From Acetobacteraceae bacterium (GTDB lineage: Bacteria > Pseudomonadota > Alphaproteobacteria > Acetobacterales > Acetobacteraceae), in assembly GCA_947455205.1 (NCBI GenBank), contig CANGNF010000017.1, positions 25,181 through 89,180 of the forward strand: a stretch of 64,000 nt of DNA, read 5' to 3'. Positions 32,990-40,827 of this stretch are shown piece by piece. Below the pieces are notes generated by a model. It had not been told where the DNA came from. It did not search any database and saw only the letters and a program-made list of their open reading frames with translations. Made by a program: the position numbers and the translations under genes. Every line of letters starts with the position of its first letter. Positions within the stretch are counted from its first letter, which is position 1.

Positions 32990-33849
32990 CCGGGCTCGTG
33001 CTGGTGACCGGCGGCGGCGGCTTCATCGGCCGCCATGCCGTGCCGCTGCTTCGCGCGCGCGGCTTTGAGGTCCACGCCCCCACCCACGCCGAGGCCGACC
33101 TGCTGGCGCCCGGCGTGGCGGCGGCGCTGGTGGCGCGGCTGCGGCCGACGCATCTGCTGCACCTGGCCTGGAACGCCACGCCCGGCCGGTTCTGGACCGC
33201 GCCCGACAACCTGGACTGGGTGGCGGCCAGCCTGGCGCTGCACCGCGCCTTCGCCGCGGCCGGCGGGCGGCGCGCGGTCTGCGCCGGCACCTGCGCCGAA
33301 TACGACTGGTCCCATGCCGAGCTGGACGAGGCGACCACGCCCTGCGCCCCGGCAACGCTGTACGGCACTGCCAAGGACGCACTGCGCCGGCTGCTGATGG
33401 CCGCGCCTGAGGGCGTCTCGGTGGCCTGGGGCCGGGTGTTCTTCCTCTACGGCCCGGGCGAGGCGCCGGGGCGCCTGGTGCCGGATGTGGTTGCCGCGCT
33501 GCTGGCCGGGCAGGAAGCGCGCTGCGGCGCGGGCCTGGTGCAGCGGGACTTCATGCATGTGGCGGATGTCGCCGCCGCGCTGGTGGCCCTGCTGGCCAGC
33601 GATGTCACCGGGCCGGTCAACATCGCCTCCGGCGATTGCCTGCCACTGCGCCGGGTGATCGACGAAGCCGCGCTCCAGCTGGGCAGGCCGGACCTGCTGC
33701 GCTACGGCGCCCGGCCCAGCCCGACCGGGGAGCCGGCCCGGCTGGCAGCGGCGACGCGGCGGCTGCGCGATGAGGTCGGCTTCACCCCGCGCTTCTCTCT
33801 GGAAGCGGGGCTGGCCGATACCATCGCCTGGAGGCGCGCCCGCGGCTGA
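32986..33849 (+). CDS. NAD(P)-dependent sugar-nucleotide 4-ketoreductase (extended SDR)
   Basis: 287 residues. The N-terminal dinucleotide loop is VLVTGGGGFIGRHAVPLL, and a catalytic Tyr-x3-Lys is at LYGTAKDALRRLL (tyrosine of YGTAK). Short extended SDRs of this sort reduce the 4-keto group at the end of deoxy-sugar pathways. As last gene of the coupled five-gene set it should yield the finished CDP-branched sugar. Whether the product is the gluco/galacto or an L-configured isomer cannot be told. Confidence 0.85.
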   Translation: MTGLVLVTGGGGFIGRHAVPLLRARGFEVHAPTHAEADLLAPGVAAALVARLRPTHLLHLAWNATPGRFWTAPDNLDWVAASLALHRAFAAAGGRRAVCAGTCAEYDWSHAELDEATTPCAPATLYGTAKDALRRLLMAAPEGVSVAWGRVFFLYGPGEAPGRLVPDVVAALLAGQEARCGAGLVQRDFMHVADVAAALVALLASDVTGPVNIASGDCLPLRRVIDEAALQLGRPDLLRYGARPSPTGEPARLAAATRRLRDEVGFTPRFSLEAGLADTIAWRRARG

Positions 33850-34214
33850 GCGAACTGGCAGCGCGGTCCTTGGGCCGCCCGCGCATCGGTGAAGCGGCGG
33901 CCGATGAACCCGATGCCGCCGGGCGGGCTTTGCTGGACGGACATGACACCCTTGCACGCCAGCACCCATCTGCAACCCCTGCGACGTCGGCCCGCCGCGC
34001 ATGGACTGGGCTTGTCGCGCCGCCCGACCGGGCAGTTGCCATCATGTGCCGCTTGCCTTTGGCTTGGCGTACCGTGTACCGCTATACGCTTGGATGCACC
34101 ACAGCCTCCGCCGACGGCGTGGGGCCGCCCGGGGCCCTGCCAGGGGGATGGCAAGGCCCGGCCTGTACGGGGGGCTTGGCGCGGCGTTCGCGGGGGGCGA
34201 CGGAGCCAATGGGG
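33850..34214. other. 365-nt intergenic region without a gene
   Basis: It lies between the CDP-sugar operon and the lytic transglycosylase gene. A small open frame at 33889-34218 has no domain, no ribosome site and composition like noncoding sequence, so it is not called. The only signal is a promoter-like pair at 34059-34088; no terminator hairpin with a T tract was found. Confidence 0.5.
34059..34088 (+). promoter_or_regulatory. possible promoter of the lytic transglycosylase gene
   Basis: -35 TTGGCT (34059-34064), 18-nt spacer, -10 TATACG (34083-34088), giving a leader of roughly 120 nt before the start at 34215. Confidence 0.4.
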
Positions 34215-35627
34215 ATGAGCATTTCTTTTCGCGCCCAGGTGTTGGGCGGCACGGCGATGGGCGGGGGCGCCCGGCGCCTGGCCCGCCCCTTCATGGCACT
34301 TGCCGTGCTGGGGCTGCTGGCCGCCTGTGGCGGGCCGCAGGCCACGACCAGCACCTCCACGCGCACGCGACACTATACGCAGGCGCGCAGCTACGACCCG
34401 CCGGGGCCGCCCTCGGACCCCTGGGGCCCCTACATCACCGAGGCCAGCCGTCGGTTCGACGTGCCGGAGCGCTGGGTGCGCGAGGTGATGCGCCAGGAGA
34501 GCGGCGGCCGCACCAGCGCCACCAGCCCGGTCGGCGCCATGGGGCTGATGCAGCTGATGCCCGGCACCTATTCCGAATTGCGCGGCCGCTACGGCCTGGG
34601 CGACGACCCCTACCACCCCTACGACAACCTGATGGCCGGCACCGCCTACCTGCGGGAAATGTACGACCTGTACGGCACCCCGGCCTTCCTGGCGGCCTAC
34701 AATGCGGGGCCGCGCCGGCTGGAGGACTACCTGTTCAACAGCCGCGGCCTGCCGACCGAGACGCGCAACTACGTGGCGCGCATCGGCCCGCGGATCGATG
34801 GCCACCACCCAACCCGGCGCGTGCCGGAGCAGATCGCGATGGCCGCGGAGCTGCCCTACAGCATTCCGCCGGGGCCGCGCCGCATGGACCGCAGCATGAT
34901 CGCCCAGTTGCGTGAGCAGCGGCAGTCGGTGCAGCCTGGCATCCAGCAGGGCTACCAGCCGGTCAACGTGGTGTCGCGGATGGACCCGATCCCGGATGGC
35001 AGCACGCCGGAAGGCGCCGCCCGCCTGGCGGAAGGCCGTGGCTATGGCACCGAGCCGGCGCCGGCGAGGGTGCAGATGGCCGCCAATGGCCCGATGACCG
35101 GGGGCGTGGTCAGCATGGCGCCGATCCCGGATGGCAGCACCCATGCCGCCGGGGAACGCCTGCCGAGCCTGCCCGAGGCGCCGGCGGCCCTGGTCGCGCG
35201 GCAGCCGCTGCCGGCGCCGGTGGCGCCGACCCGTCTGGCGAGTTTCACCCCCGCCGCCCACGCCGGCACCCTGGCGCCGCCGCGGTCCGAGCGCGGGCCG
35301 CTGCGCGCCGCCAGCATCTTCGGCGTTCCCGGCGCGCATGCGTCGACGCTGCCGCAGGCGCCACGCCCGGCGGCCGGCGGTGGCGGCTCCGGCTGGTCCG
35401 TGCAGGTCGGCGCCTTCGCCTCCGAGAACCTGGCCCGCACCGCCGCGGCCCAGGCGAAGGACGCGGTGGCCACGATGGGCAGCCGCGCCGTGGTGCAGGG
35501 CGTGAACCAGGGCGGCGGCATGCTGTACCGGGCGCGCGTCACCGGGCTTTCCCAGGCGGCCGCGCAGGGCGCCTGTGAGAAACTGAAGATCCGCGGCGCC
35601 TGCAACGTGGTGGCGCCGGGGGCCTGA
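34215..35627 (+). CDS. lytic transglycosylase lipoprotein with SPOR domain
   Basis: 470 residues. A hydrophobic signal ends in LLAAC (Cys38), a lipobox. The SLT domain follows at ~65-200: YITEASRRFDVPERWVREVM, catalytic Glu95 in MRQESGGR, then GLMQLMPGTYSELRGRYGLG and AAYNAGPRR. After a Pro-rich linker with a twice-used PIPDGST motif, the C-terminal ~75 residues form a SPOR domain (WSVQVGAFASENLARTAAAQ) that binds denuded peptidoglycan. It therefore cleaves murein glycan at division or remodelling sites. ATG 34215 fits GGAG spacing (9 nt) better than ATG 34209. Confidence 0.92.
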   Translation: MSISFRAQVLGGTAMGGGARRLARPFMALAVLGLLAACGGPQATTSTSTRTRHYTQARSYDPPGPPSDPWGPYITEASRRFDVPERWVREVMRQESGGRTSATSPVGAMGLMQLMPGTYSELRGRYGLGDDPYHPYDNLMAGTAYLREMYDLYGTPAFLAAYNAGPRRLEDYLFNSRGLPTETRNYVARIGPRIDGHHPTRRVPEQIAMAAELPYSIPPGPRRMDRSMIAQLREQRQSVQPGIQQGYQPVNVVSRMDPIPDGSTPEGAARLAEGRGYGTEPAPARVQMAANGPMTGGVVSMAPIPDGSTHAAGERLPSLPEAPAALVARQPLPAPVAPTRLASFTPAAHAGTLAPPRSERGPLRAASIFGVPGAHASTLPQAPRPAAGGGGSGWSVQVGAFASENLARTAAAQAKDAVATMGSRAVVQGVNQGGGMLYRARVTGLSQAAAQGACEKLKIRGACNVVAPGA

Positions 35628-35691
35628 GCGCCCACCCTTGCCGGGTGGGCGTTGACCCGGCAGGCTGTCCCTCAACCGAGGAGACAGCGAG

Positions 35692-36060
35692 ATGACCGAC
35701 ATCGTCGGCGGCCCGGAGGCGCAGTTCCGCGCCTTCCTGAAGCAGGGCCGCTTCATGATCCAGCGCAGCCGGTCCACCGGCAAGCATGTGTACTACCCGC
35801 GCGTTGCCGTGCCCGGCAGCGGCGAGACCGACCTGGAATGGGTGCCCGCCGCCGGCACCGGCACGGTCTACGCCACCACCACCAACCGCACCCGGGAAGG
35901 CAACACCAACCTGGCGATCATCGAGCTGGACGAGGGCCCGCGGATGATGAGCCGCGTGGAAGGCGTGCCCGCCGAAACGGTGAAGATCGGCCAGCGGGTC
36001 AAGGCGCGCATCGCGGTGGAGGACGCCGCCGAGATCATCCTGTTCGAGGTGCTGGCATGA
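35692..36060 (+). CDS. DUF35/OB-fold protein with a degenerate zinc ribbon
   Basis: 122 residues. It aligns with DUF35 proteins: a short N-terminal rubredoxin-like arm (GRFMIQRSRSTGKHVYYPRV) then an OB-fold (GTGTVYATTTNRTREGNTNL, RVEGVP, GQRVKARI). All four cysteines that normally bind zinc are replaced (SRSTG and VPGSGE positions). DUF35 subunits usually pair with thiolase-like partners and shuttle acyl-CoA substrates. Here the stop overlaps the thiolase-like gene by 4 nt, so a complex is likely. Ribosome site GAGGAG is well placed. Confidence 0.87.
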   Translation: MTDIVGGPEAQFRAFLKQGRFMIQRSRSTGKHVYYPRVAVPGSGETDLEWVPAAGTGTVYATTTNRTREGNTNLAIIELDEGPRMMSRVEGVPAETVKIGQRVKARIAVEDAAEIILFEVLA

Positions 36061-37211
36061 CCCATCCTATCAGGGGCAAGACCGCTGTCGTCGGCATCGG
36101 CACCTTCGGCTGCGGCGAAGCGCCGGGCTGGAGCTCGATCGAGCTGATGTGCCAGAGCGCCGTGCTGGCGCTGGCCGATGCCGGCATTCCGCTGCATGAG
36201 GTGGATGGCGTCTTCGCCGCCACCGCGACGCATGCCTTCCCGACCATGTCCGTGGCGGAATACCTGGGCGTGAAGCCGCGCTACTTCGACGGCACCAATG
36301 TCGGCGGCAGCAGCTTCGAGCAGCACATGCTGAACGCGGCGCTGGCGCTGGATGCCGGGCTCTGCAACGTGGCGCTGATCTGCTACGGCAGCAACCAGCG
36401 CACGGCCTCCGGCAAGCTGGTGCCGCTGTCGGAGCCGCAGCCCTTCGAGACGCCGTACAAGCCGCGCATGCCGATGAACGCCTATGCGCTGGCGGCCAGC
36501 CGGCACATGCACCAGTACGGCACCACGCGGGAACAGCTGGCCGAGGTGGCGGTCGCCGCCCGCGCCTGGGCCAACCTTAACCCCGAGGCCTTCATGCACG
36601 GCAAGCCGCTGAGCGTGGCGGACGTGATGAAGTCCCGCCTGATCAGCGACCCGCTGACGGTGCTGGATTGCTGCCTGGTGACGGATGGCGGCGCCGCCTG
36701 CGTCATGGTCCGTGCCGACCGGGCCAAGGACTGCGCGCAGACGCCGGCCTACCTGCTGGGCGCCGCCGGGGCCAACTGGCACCGCACCATCAGCATGATG
36801 CCGGACCTGACCGTGACCGCCTGCGCCGAGAGCGGCCCGCGCGCCTTCGCCATGGCCGGCATGACCCAGGCCGACGTGGACCTGGTGATGCTGTACGACG
36901 CCTTCACCATCAACCCGATCCTGTTCCTGGAAGATCTGGGCTTCTGCCCGAAGGGCGAGGGCGGGCGCTTCGTCTCCGGCGGGCGGATCGCGCCGGGCGG
37001 CGAGCTGGCGGTGAACACCAATGGCGGCGGGCTCAGCTGCGTCCACCCGGGCATGTACGGCATGTACCTGATCGTGGAGGCGGTGCGGCAGCTGCGCGGC
37101 CAGGCCGGGGCGCGGCAGGTGAAGGACTGCGACGTGGCGCTGCTGAACGGCAATGGCGGCACGCTGTCCAGCCAGATCACCGCCCTGCTGGGCACGGCGG
37201 CCACGCTGTAA
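36057..37211 (+). CDS. thiolase-superfamily protein lacking the nucleophilic cysteine (SCP2-thiolase/Ltp2-like)
   Basis: 384 residues with a thiolase fold pattern: VVGIGTFGCGEA at the N-terminus, LVTDGGAACVMVRA in mid-protein, and GGGLSCVHPGMYGMY plus LLNGNGGTLSSQ at the C-terminus. Where thiolases have the acyl-accepting Cys, this protein reads NVGGSSFEQHML, with no cysteine. It keeps YDAFT (Tyr280), the region where the steroid side-chain aldolase Ltp2 has a catalytic tyrosine. It is therefore more likely a retro-aldolase or carbon-carbon lyase acting on beta-hydroxyacyl-CoA than a true thiolase (inference). It is coupled to the DUF35 gene. Confidence 0.85.
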   Translation: MTHPIRGKTAVVGIGTFGCGEAPGWSSIELMCQSAVLALADAGIPLHEVDGVFAATATHAFPTMSVAEYLGVKPRYFDGTNVGGSSFEQHMLNAALALDAGLCNVALICYGSNQRTASGKLVPLSEPQPFETPYKPRMPMNAYALAASRHMHQYGTTREQLAEVAVAARAWANLNPEAFMHGKPLSVADVMKSRLISDPLTVLDCCLVTDGGAACVMVRADRAKDCAQTPAYLLGAAGANWHRTISMMPDLTVTACAESGPRAFAMAGMTQADVDLVMLYDAFTINPILFLEDLGFCPKGEGGRFVSGGRIAPGGELAVNTNGGGLSCVHPGMYGMYLIVEAVRQLRGQAGARQVKDCDVALLNGNGGTLSSQITALLGTAATL

Positions 37212-37217
37212 CCAGAG

Positions 37218-37233
37218 GTTGCAGCCCGGCAAC
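37218..37233 (+). terminator. weak stem-loop after the thiolase-like gene
   Basis: GTTGC and GCAAC arms with a 6-nt loop, 6 nt after the stop codon. There is no T tract, so termination is uncertain. Confidence 0.25.
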
Positions 37234-37243
37234 TATGGGTTCG

Positions 37244-37259
37244 TGGCGTGATCACGCCA
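37244..37259. promoter_or_regulatory. perfect 16-bp palindrome, possible operator
   Basis: TGGCGTGATCACGCCA equals its own reverse complement over all 16 bases. It ends 20 nt before the micro-ORF ATG. The symmetry and length suit a dimeric repressor such as a TetR- or GntR-type protein, but no such regulator is encoded nearby. Confidence 0.5.
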
Positions 37260-37279
37260 TCGCGAGTAGGTGTGGGGGC

Positions 37280-37387
37280 ATGGTCGGCCCTCGCCCCTGC
37301 CCGCGCGCCCCTGGCAGCGCCTCCTTCCTCGCCACGGCCGCCGGGCTGTTCGGCGCGCTGGCGCTGGTTTCCCTGCTGGTAAGCTGA
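37280..37387 (+). CDS. possible 35-residue single-span membrane peptide
   Basis: A Pro/Arg-rich N-terminus (MVGPRPCPRAPGS) precedes one hydrophobic stretch, FLATAAGLFGALALVSLLV, long enough to cross a membrane. Upstream G-rich sequence (GTGGGGGC) is only a weak ribosome site. Support comes mainly from context: a perfect palindrome just upstream and a perfect hairpin 6 nt after the stop, as expected for a tiny independent transcript. It could also be chance in GC-rich DNA. Confidence 0.35.
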   Translation: MVGPRPCPRAPGSASFLATAAGLFGALALVSLLVS

Positions 37388-37393
37388 CGCACG

Positions 37394-37413
37394 CCGCCGC
37401 CGTCAGGCGGCGG
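37394..37413 (+). terminator. 8-bp hairpin downstream of the micro-ORF
   Basis: CCGCCGCC-GTCA-GGCGGCGG, perfect stem with a 4-nt loop, starting 6 nt after the TGA of the 35-codon ORF. Strong stem but only a GTTG after it, so it is either an intrinsic terminator lacking a T run or an RNA stabilizer. Confidence 0.45.
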
Positions 37414-37546
37414 GTTGCCCGGCCGTGCGACGTGGCCCTCGCCACGCTCGTCAACCGGCACCACGCCTCGGCGCCGTCGGTACTTGCCCACGGCGAGTTG
37501 CTTGGCCAGGGTGCGGGCAACAGGAATCGCCAAGGAAGCGCCCGCA

Positions 37547-39649
37547 ATGCCCGGCACGTCAGCGCCCGACTTCACCTCCCTCGATGCGCTGGTGCGCCCG
37601 CGGTCCGTCGCGCTGATCGGCGCCTCGGACGACCCGATCCGCATCGGTGGCCGCCCGGTCAGCTACATGAAGCAGCGCGGCTTCGCCGGGCAGCTGTGGC
37701 CGGTGAACCCGAACCGCCCGACGGTGCAGGGGCTGCCGGCCTTCGCCAGCATCTCGGCGCTGCCGGCGGCGCCGGATGTCGGCATTGTCGCGGTGCCGGC
37801 CAGCCAGGCCATCGCCGCGGTGGACGAACTGGGGAAAAAGGGCTGCCGCGCCGTCATCATGTTCTCGGCCGGCTTTGCCGAGATGGACGCGGCCGGTGCC
37901 GCCGAGCAGGACCGCATGACGGCGGTGGCGAAAAGCCACGGCATCCGCCTGCTGGGGCCGAACTGCCTGGGCGTGTTCAACGCCAGCATCAACTACTTCG
38001 CCACCTTCTCCGCCAGCTTCGAGAAGGGCTGGCCGATCCCGGGCCGCATCGGCATCGCCAGCCAGTCCGGCGCCTACGGCACCCACCTGTTCGCCGCCAG
38101 CCTGGACCGCAACCTGGGCACCGCCGTCTGCATCACCACGGGGAATGAGGCCGAGGTGGCGTTGGGCGATGTGCTCGGCTGGATGGCGCAGGCGCCGGAG
38201 GTGGATGTGATCTGCGCCTATGCGGAAGGCATCCGCGAGAGCGCCAAGTTCATCAGCGCGCTGAAGCTGGCGCGGGCCAACCGCAAGCCGGTGGTGATGA
38301 TGAAGGTCGGCCGCAGCGCCCTGGGCGGCCATGCCGCGCAGAGCCACACCGCCAGCATCGCCGGCGATGACGGCGTGACCCAGGCGGTGCTGGACGAGTT
38401 CGGCGTGGTGCGCGCCCGCACCACCGAGGAGATGCTGGACATCGCCTATGCCGCCACGCGCCGCATCTACCCCGCTGGCAACCGGATGGGCGTGCTGACG
38501 GTCTCCGGCGGCGCGGGCGTGCTGATCTCCGACGCCGCCGAGACCGCCGGGGTGGCGATGCCGGAGATGCCGGCGGATACCCAGGCGCGGCTGCGGACGC
38601 TGGTGCCGTTCTGCGCGCCCCGCAACCCCGTGGACTGCACCGCCCAGGTGACCAACCAGATGGACCTGATCGCGCCCTTCGGCGACGCCATCGCGGCCGA
38701 GGGCGGCTACTCCTCGATCCTCGCCTTCTGGTCGCAGACCGCGGCCGGCAGCAGCATGGGCCCGCGCCTGCTGGTGGAGATGGCGGCGATGCGCGCCAAG
38801 TACCCGGACCGGCTGTGGGTGATGAGCATGCTGGCCCCCAACCGGGTCAAGGACTACGAGGATGCCGGCTTCCTGGTGTTCGAGGATCCGTCCCGCGCGG
38901 TGAACGCCATTGCCGCCATGGGTCGCTTTGGCGACGCCTTCGCCGCGCCGGAAGCCGCCACCGTGCCGCTGCCCCAGGTGACGCTGCCAAGGACGACGCC
39001 GAGCGAGGCGGTGGCCAAGGCGCTGCTGCACCAGGCCGGGGTGCCCGCGGTGCCGGAACACGCCGCCAGCGACAGCGAGGCGGCGGTCGCGGCGGCCGAG
39101 GCCATCGGCTACCCGGTGGTGCTGAAGATCCTCAGCCCGGACATCCTGCACAAGTCCGAGATCGGCGGCGTGCTGCTGGACGTGGCCGATGCCGCCGCGG
39201 TGCGCCAGGGCTACGCCACGCTGCTGGAGCGGGCGAAGCAGCATGCCCCCAATGCGCGGATCGAGGGCGTGCTGGTGGCCAAGCAGATCAAGGGCGCGGT
39301 CGAGATGGCCTTCGGCGTGCTGCGCGACCCGGTCTTCGGGCCGGTCGCCATGGTCGGGCTGGGTGGCATCTTCATTGAGGTGCTGAAGGATTTCTGCCTG
39401 CGCCGCTGCCCGTTCGATGCGGCCGAGGCCGAGCGGATGATCCGCAGCCTGAAGGGGTTTCCGCTGCTGGATGGTGCGCGCGGCCGGCCCAAGGCGGATG
39501 TGGCGGCGCTGGCCCAGGCGCTGTCGGCGCTCAGCGCCTTTGCCGTGGCGGCCGGGCCGCGCCTGGCCGGGGTGGACGTGAACCCGGTGCTGGTGCTGCC
39601 GCAGGGCCAGGGCTGCTACGCCGCCGATGCGGTGATCGAAGTGGGGTAG
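37547..39649 (+). CDS. ADP-forming acyl-CoA ligase (fused alpha/beta acetyl-CoA synthetase family)
   Basis: 700 residues. Order: CoA-binding domain (VALIGASDDPIRIGGRPVSY), succinyl-CoA-ligase-like domains (GRIGIASQSGAYGTHLFAAS and the SHTASIAGDDG loop), then a C-terminal ATP-grasp subdomain (YPVVLKILSPDILHKSEIGG, GLGGIFIEVLKDFCLR). This is the single-chain NDP-forming acetate/acyl-CoA ligase type, which interconverts acyl-CoA plus ADP and phosphate with acid, CoA and ATP; some relatives are acyltransferase-linked or pimeloyl-CoA-like. AAGGAA 9 nt before ATG 37547 sets the start. It sits in an acyl-CoA gene group, so activation of an imported organic acid is plausible. Confidence 0.88.
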   Translation: MPGTSAPDFTSLDALVRPRSVALIGASDDPIRIGGRPVSYMKQRGFAGQLWPVNPNRPTVQGLPAFASISALPAAPDVGIVAVPASQAIAAVDELGKKGCRAVIMFSAGFAEMDAAGAAEQDRMTAVAKSHGIRLLGPNCLGVFNASINYFATFSASFEKGWPIPGRIGIASQSGAYGTHLFAASLDRNLGTAVCITTGNEAEVALGDVLGWMAQAPEVDVICAYAEGIRESAKFISALKLARANRKPVVMMKVGRSALGGHAAQSHTASIAGDDGVTQAVLDEFGVVRARTTEEMLDIAYAATRRIYPAGNRMGVLTVSGGAGVLISDAAETAGVAMPEMPADTQARLRTLVPFCAPRNPVDCTAQVTNQMDLIAPFGDAIAAEGGYSSILAFWSQTAAGSSMGPRLLVEMAAMRAKYPDRLWVMSMLAPNRVKDYEDAGFLVFEDPSRAVNAIAAMGRFGDAFAAPEAATVPLPQVTLPRTTPSEAVAKALLHQAGVPAVPEHAASDSEAAVAAAEAIGYPVVLKILSPDILHKSEIGGVLLDVADAAAVRQGYATLLERAKQHAPNARIEGVLVAKQIKGAVEMAFGVLRDPVFGPVAMVGLGGIFIEVLKDFCLRRCPFDAAEAERMIRSLKGFPLLDGARGRPKADVAALAQALSALSAFAVAAGPRLAGVDVNPVLVLPQGQGCYAADAVIEVG

Positions 39650-39726
39650 TGGTCTTGACCTATCGCCGGTTGCGCCGCAGCATCCGGCCATAGGGAAACG
39701 CCGGTCGCTTCTTCAAGGATCGACCG

Positions 39727-40701
39727 ATGACGACCATTTCGCGCCGCGCGCTGTTCGCCTCCGGCGCCGGCCTGGGCCTTGCCCTGGCCACGCCGGCCTT
39801 GGCCTACCCCGAGCGTACCATCCGCATCATCTCCGGCTTTCCACCGGGCGGGCTGAACGACATCGTCGCCCGCGCCATGGCGCAGGCGCTGACGCCGATT
39901 GTCGGCCAGCCGGTGGTGGTGGAGAACCGCGCCGGCGCCGGTGGTGGCATCGGCGCAGCGGCGGCGGCAAGGGCCACGCCGGACGGCCATACGCTGTGGA
40001 TGGGCATCGTCGATACCCAGGCGATCAACCCCTTCGCCTACCGCGACCTGCAATACGACCCGCAGAAGGACTTCGCGCCGATCAGCCTGGTGGCGCGCTT
40101 TCCCTTCGCGCTCGTCGTCGGGCCGAGCAAGCCGGCGATCACCAGCTTCCCGGCGCTGATCGCGGCGGCGAAGGCGAAGGACGACGCCATCACCTATGCC
40201 AGCTGGGGCGTGGCCAGCACGCCGCATCTGGCCATGGAGCGGCTATGCGCCAACCAGGGCGTGAAGATGCTGCACGTGCCCTTCACCGGCCAGGCGCCGG
40301 CGATGCAGGCGATCATGGGCGGGCAGGTGGACATCTTCCCGCTGCCGGCCGGCGGCGCCGAGAGCATGACCCGCGACGGCAAGACCCGGGCGATTGCCGT
40401 GCTGGCGCCGGGCGAGATCCCGCTGTTCCCCGGCGTGCCCGCCATCAAGACCTTCGGCGTGCCGCTGGAGACCGGGTTGTGGAAGGCGATCTACGCGCCG
40501 GCCCGCACGCCGCGGCCGGTCATCGACCAGCTGAACCAGGCGGTGCGCCAGGCCATGGCGGCGCCGGTGGTGCTGGATGTGCTGCGCCAGCAGGGCGCGG
40601 TGCCGGAGCCCAGCACGCCGGAAGCGCTGTTCGAGCTGGGCCGCACCGAGATGATCGCCTGGGGCCAGGTGGTGCGCTCCACCGGCGCCATGGTGAACTG
40701 A
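39727..40701 (+). CDS. tripartite tricarboxylate transporter receptor (Bug/TctC family)
   Basis: 324 residues. Signal peptide with a Tat-like pair (ISRRALFASGAGLGLALATP), mature start YPERTIRIISGFPPGGLNDI, then the Bug signatures VVENRAGAGGGIGAAAAARA and LPAGGAESM. Bug receptors bind carboxylates or aromatic acids in the periplasm. No TctA/TctB membrane partners are encoded nearby, which is common for the expanded orphan receptors of Acetobacteraceae and Burkholderiales. Placed 77 nt after the ADP-forming ligase gene, it may deliver that enzyme's substrate (inference). Confidence 0.9.
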   Translation: MTTISRRALFASGAGLGLALATPALAYPERTIRIISGFPPGGLNDIVARAMAQALTPIVGQPVVVENRAGAGGGIGAAAAARATPDGHTLWMGIVDTQAINPFAYRDLQYDPQKDFAPISLVARFPFALVVGPSKPAITSFPALIAAAKAKDDAITYASWGVASTPHLAMERLCANQGVKMLHVPFTGQAPAMQAIMGGQVDIFPLPAGGAESMTRDGKTRAIAVLAPGEIPLFPGVPAIKTFGVPLETGLWKAIYAPARTPRPVIDQLNQAVRQAMAAPVVLDVLRQQGAVPEPSTPEALFELGRTEMIAWGQVVRSTGAMVN

Positions 40702-40758
40702 ACGGGGCAGGGGGGCTGGTGGCGGCCCCCCGGCTCTGGCTCAATGGCGGCAAATCTG

Positions 40759-40807
40759 GGCGGCTGATTCACGCTTGGCGGTGGTGCCACCGCAAGCGAC
40801 CAGGCGC
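40759..40807 (-). repeat. dispersed nested-hairpin repeat, copy 4 (reverse orientation)
   Basis: On the minus strand: flanks GCGCCTGGTCGC and GCGTGAATCAGCCGC enclose an inner stem CTTGCGGTGG / CCACCGCCAAG with one bulge. It lies between the Bug receptor gene and the MaoC gene and is the only inverted copy. Confidence 0.7.
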
Positions 40808-40827
40808 CCAAGCAAGGGGACGCCGCC

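Larger units (their letters stand above)
37212..37546. other. 335-nt intergenic region with palindrome, micro-ORF and hairpin
   Basis: Between the thiolase-like gene and the acyl-CoA ligase gene. In order it contains a weak stem-loop, a perfect 16-bp palindrome, a 35-codon ORF and a perfect 8-bp hairpin, followed by ~130 nt in which nothing was recognised except the ligase ribosome site. Confidence 0.6.

Noticed and set aside
29402..33849. dTDP-L-rhamnose pathway, suggested by the RmlC-like gene.
   Set aside because: rmlA, rmlB and rmlD are absent and the adjacent genes are rfbF and rfbG, which use CDP-glucose.
33889..34218. 109-codon open frame in the intergenic region before the lytic transglycosylase.
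   Set aside because: No domain, no ribosome site, and it overlaps a promoter-like element and the next gene's start in another frame.
36057..37211. Annotation as a plain acetyl-CoA acetyltransferase.
   Set aside because: The nucleophilic cysteine position reads GGSSF, so ordinary thiolase chemistry is unlikely.
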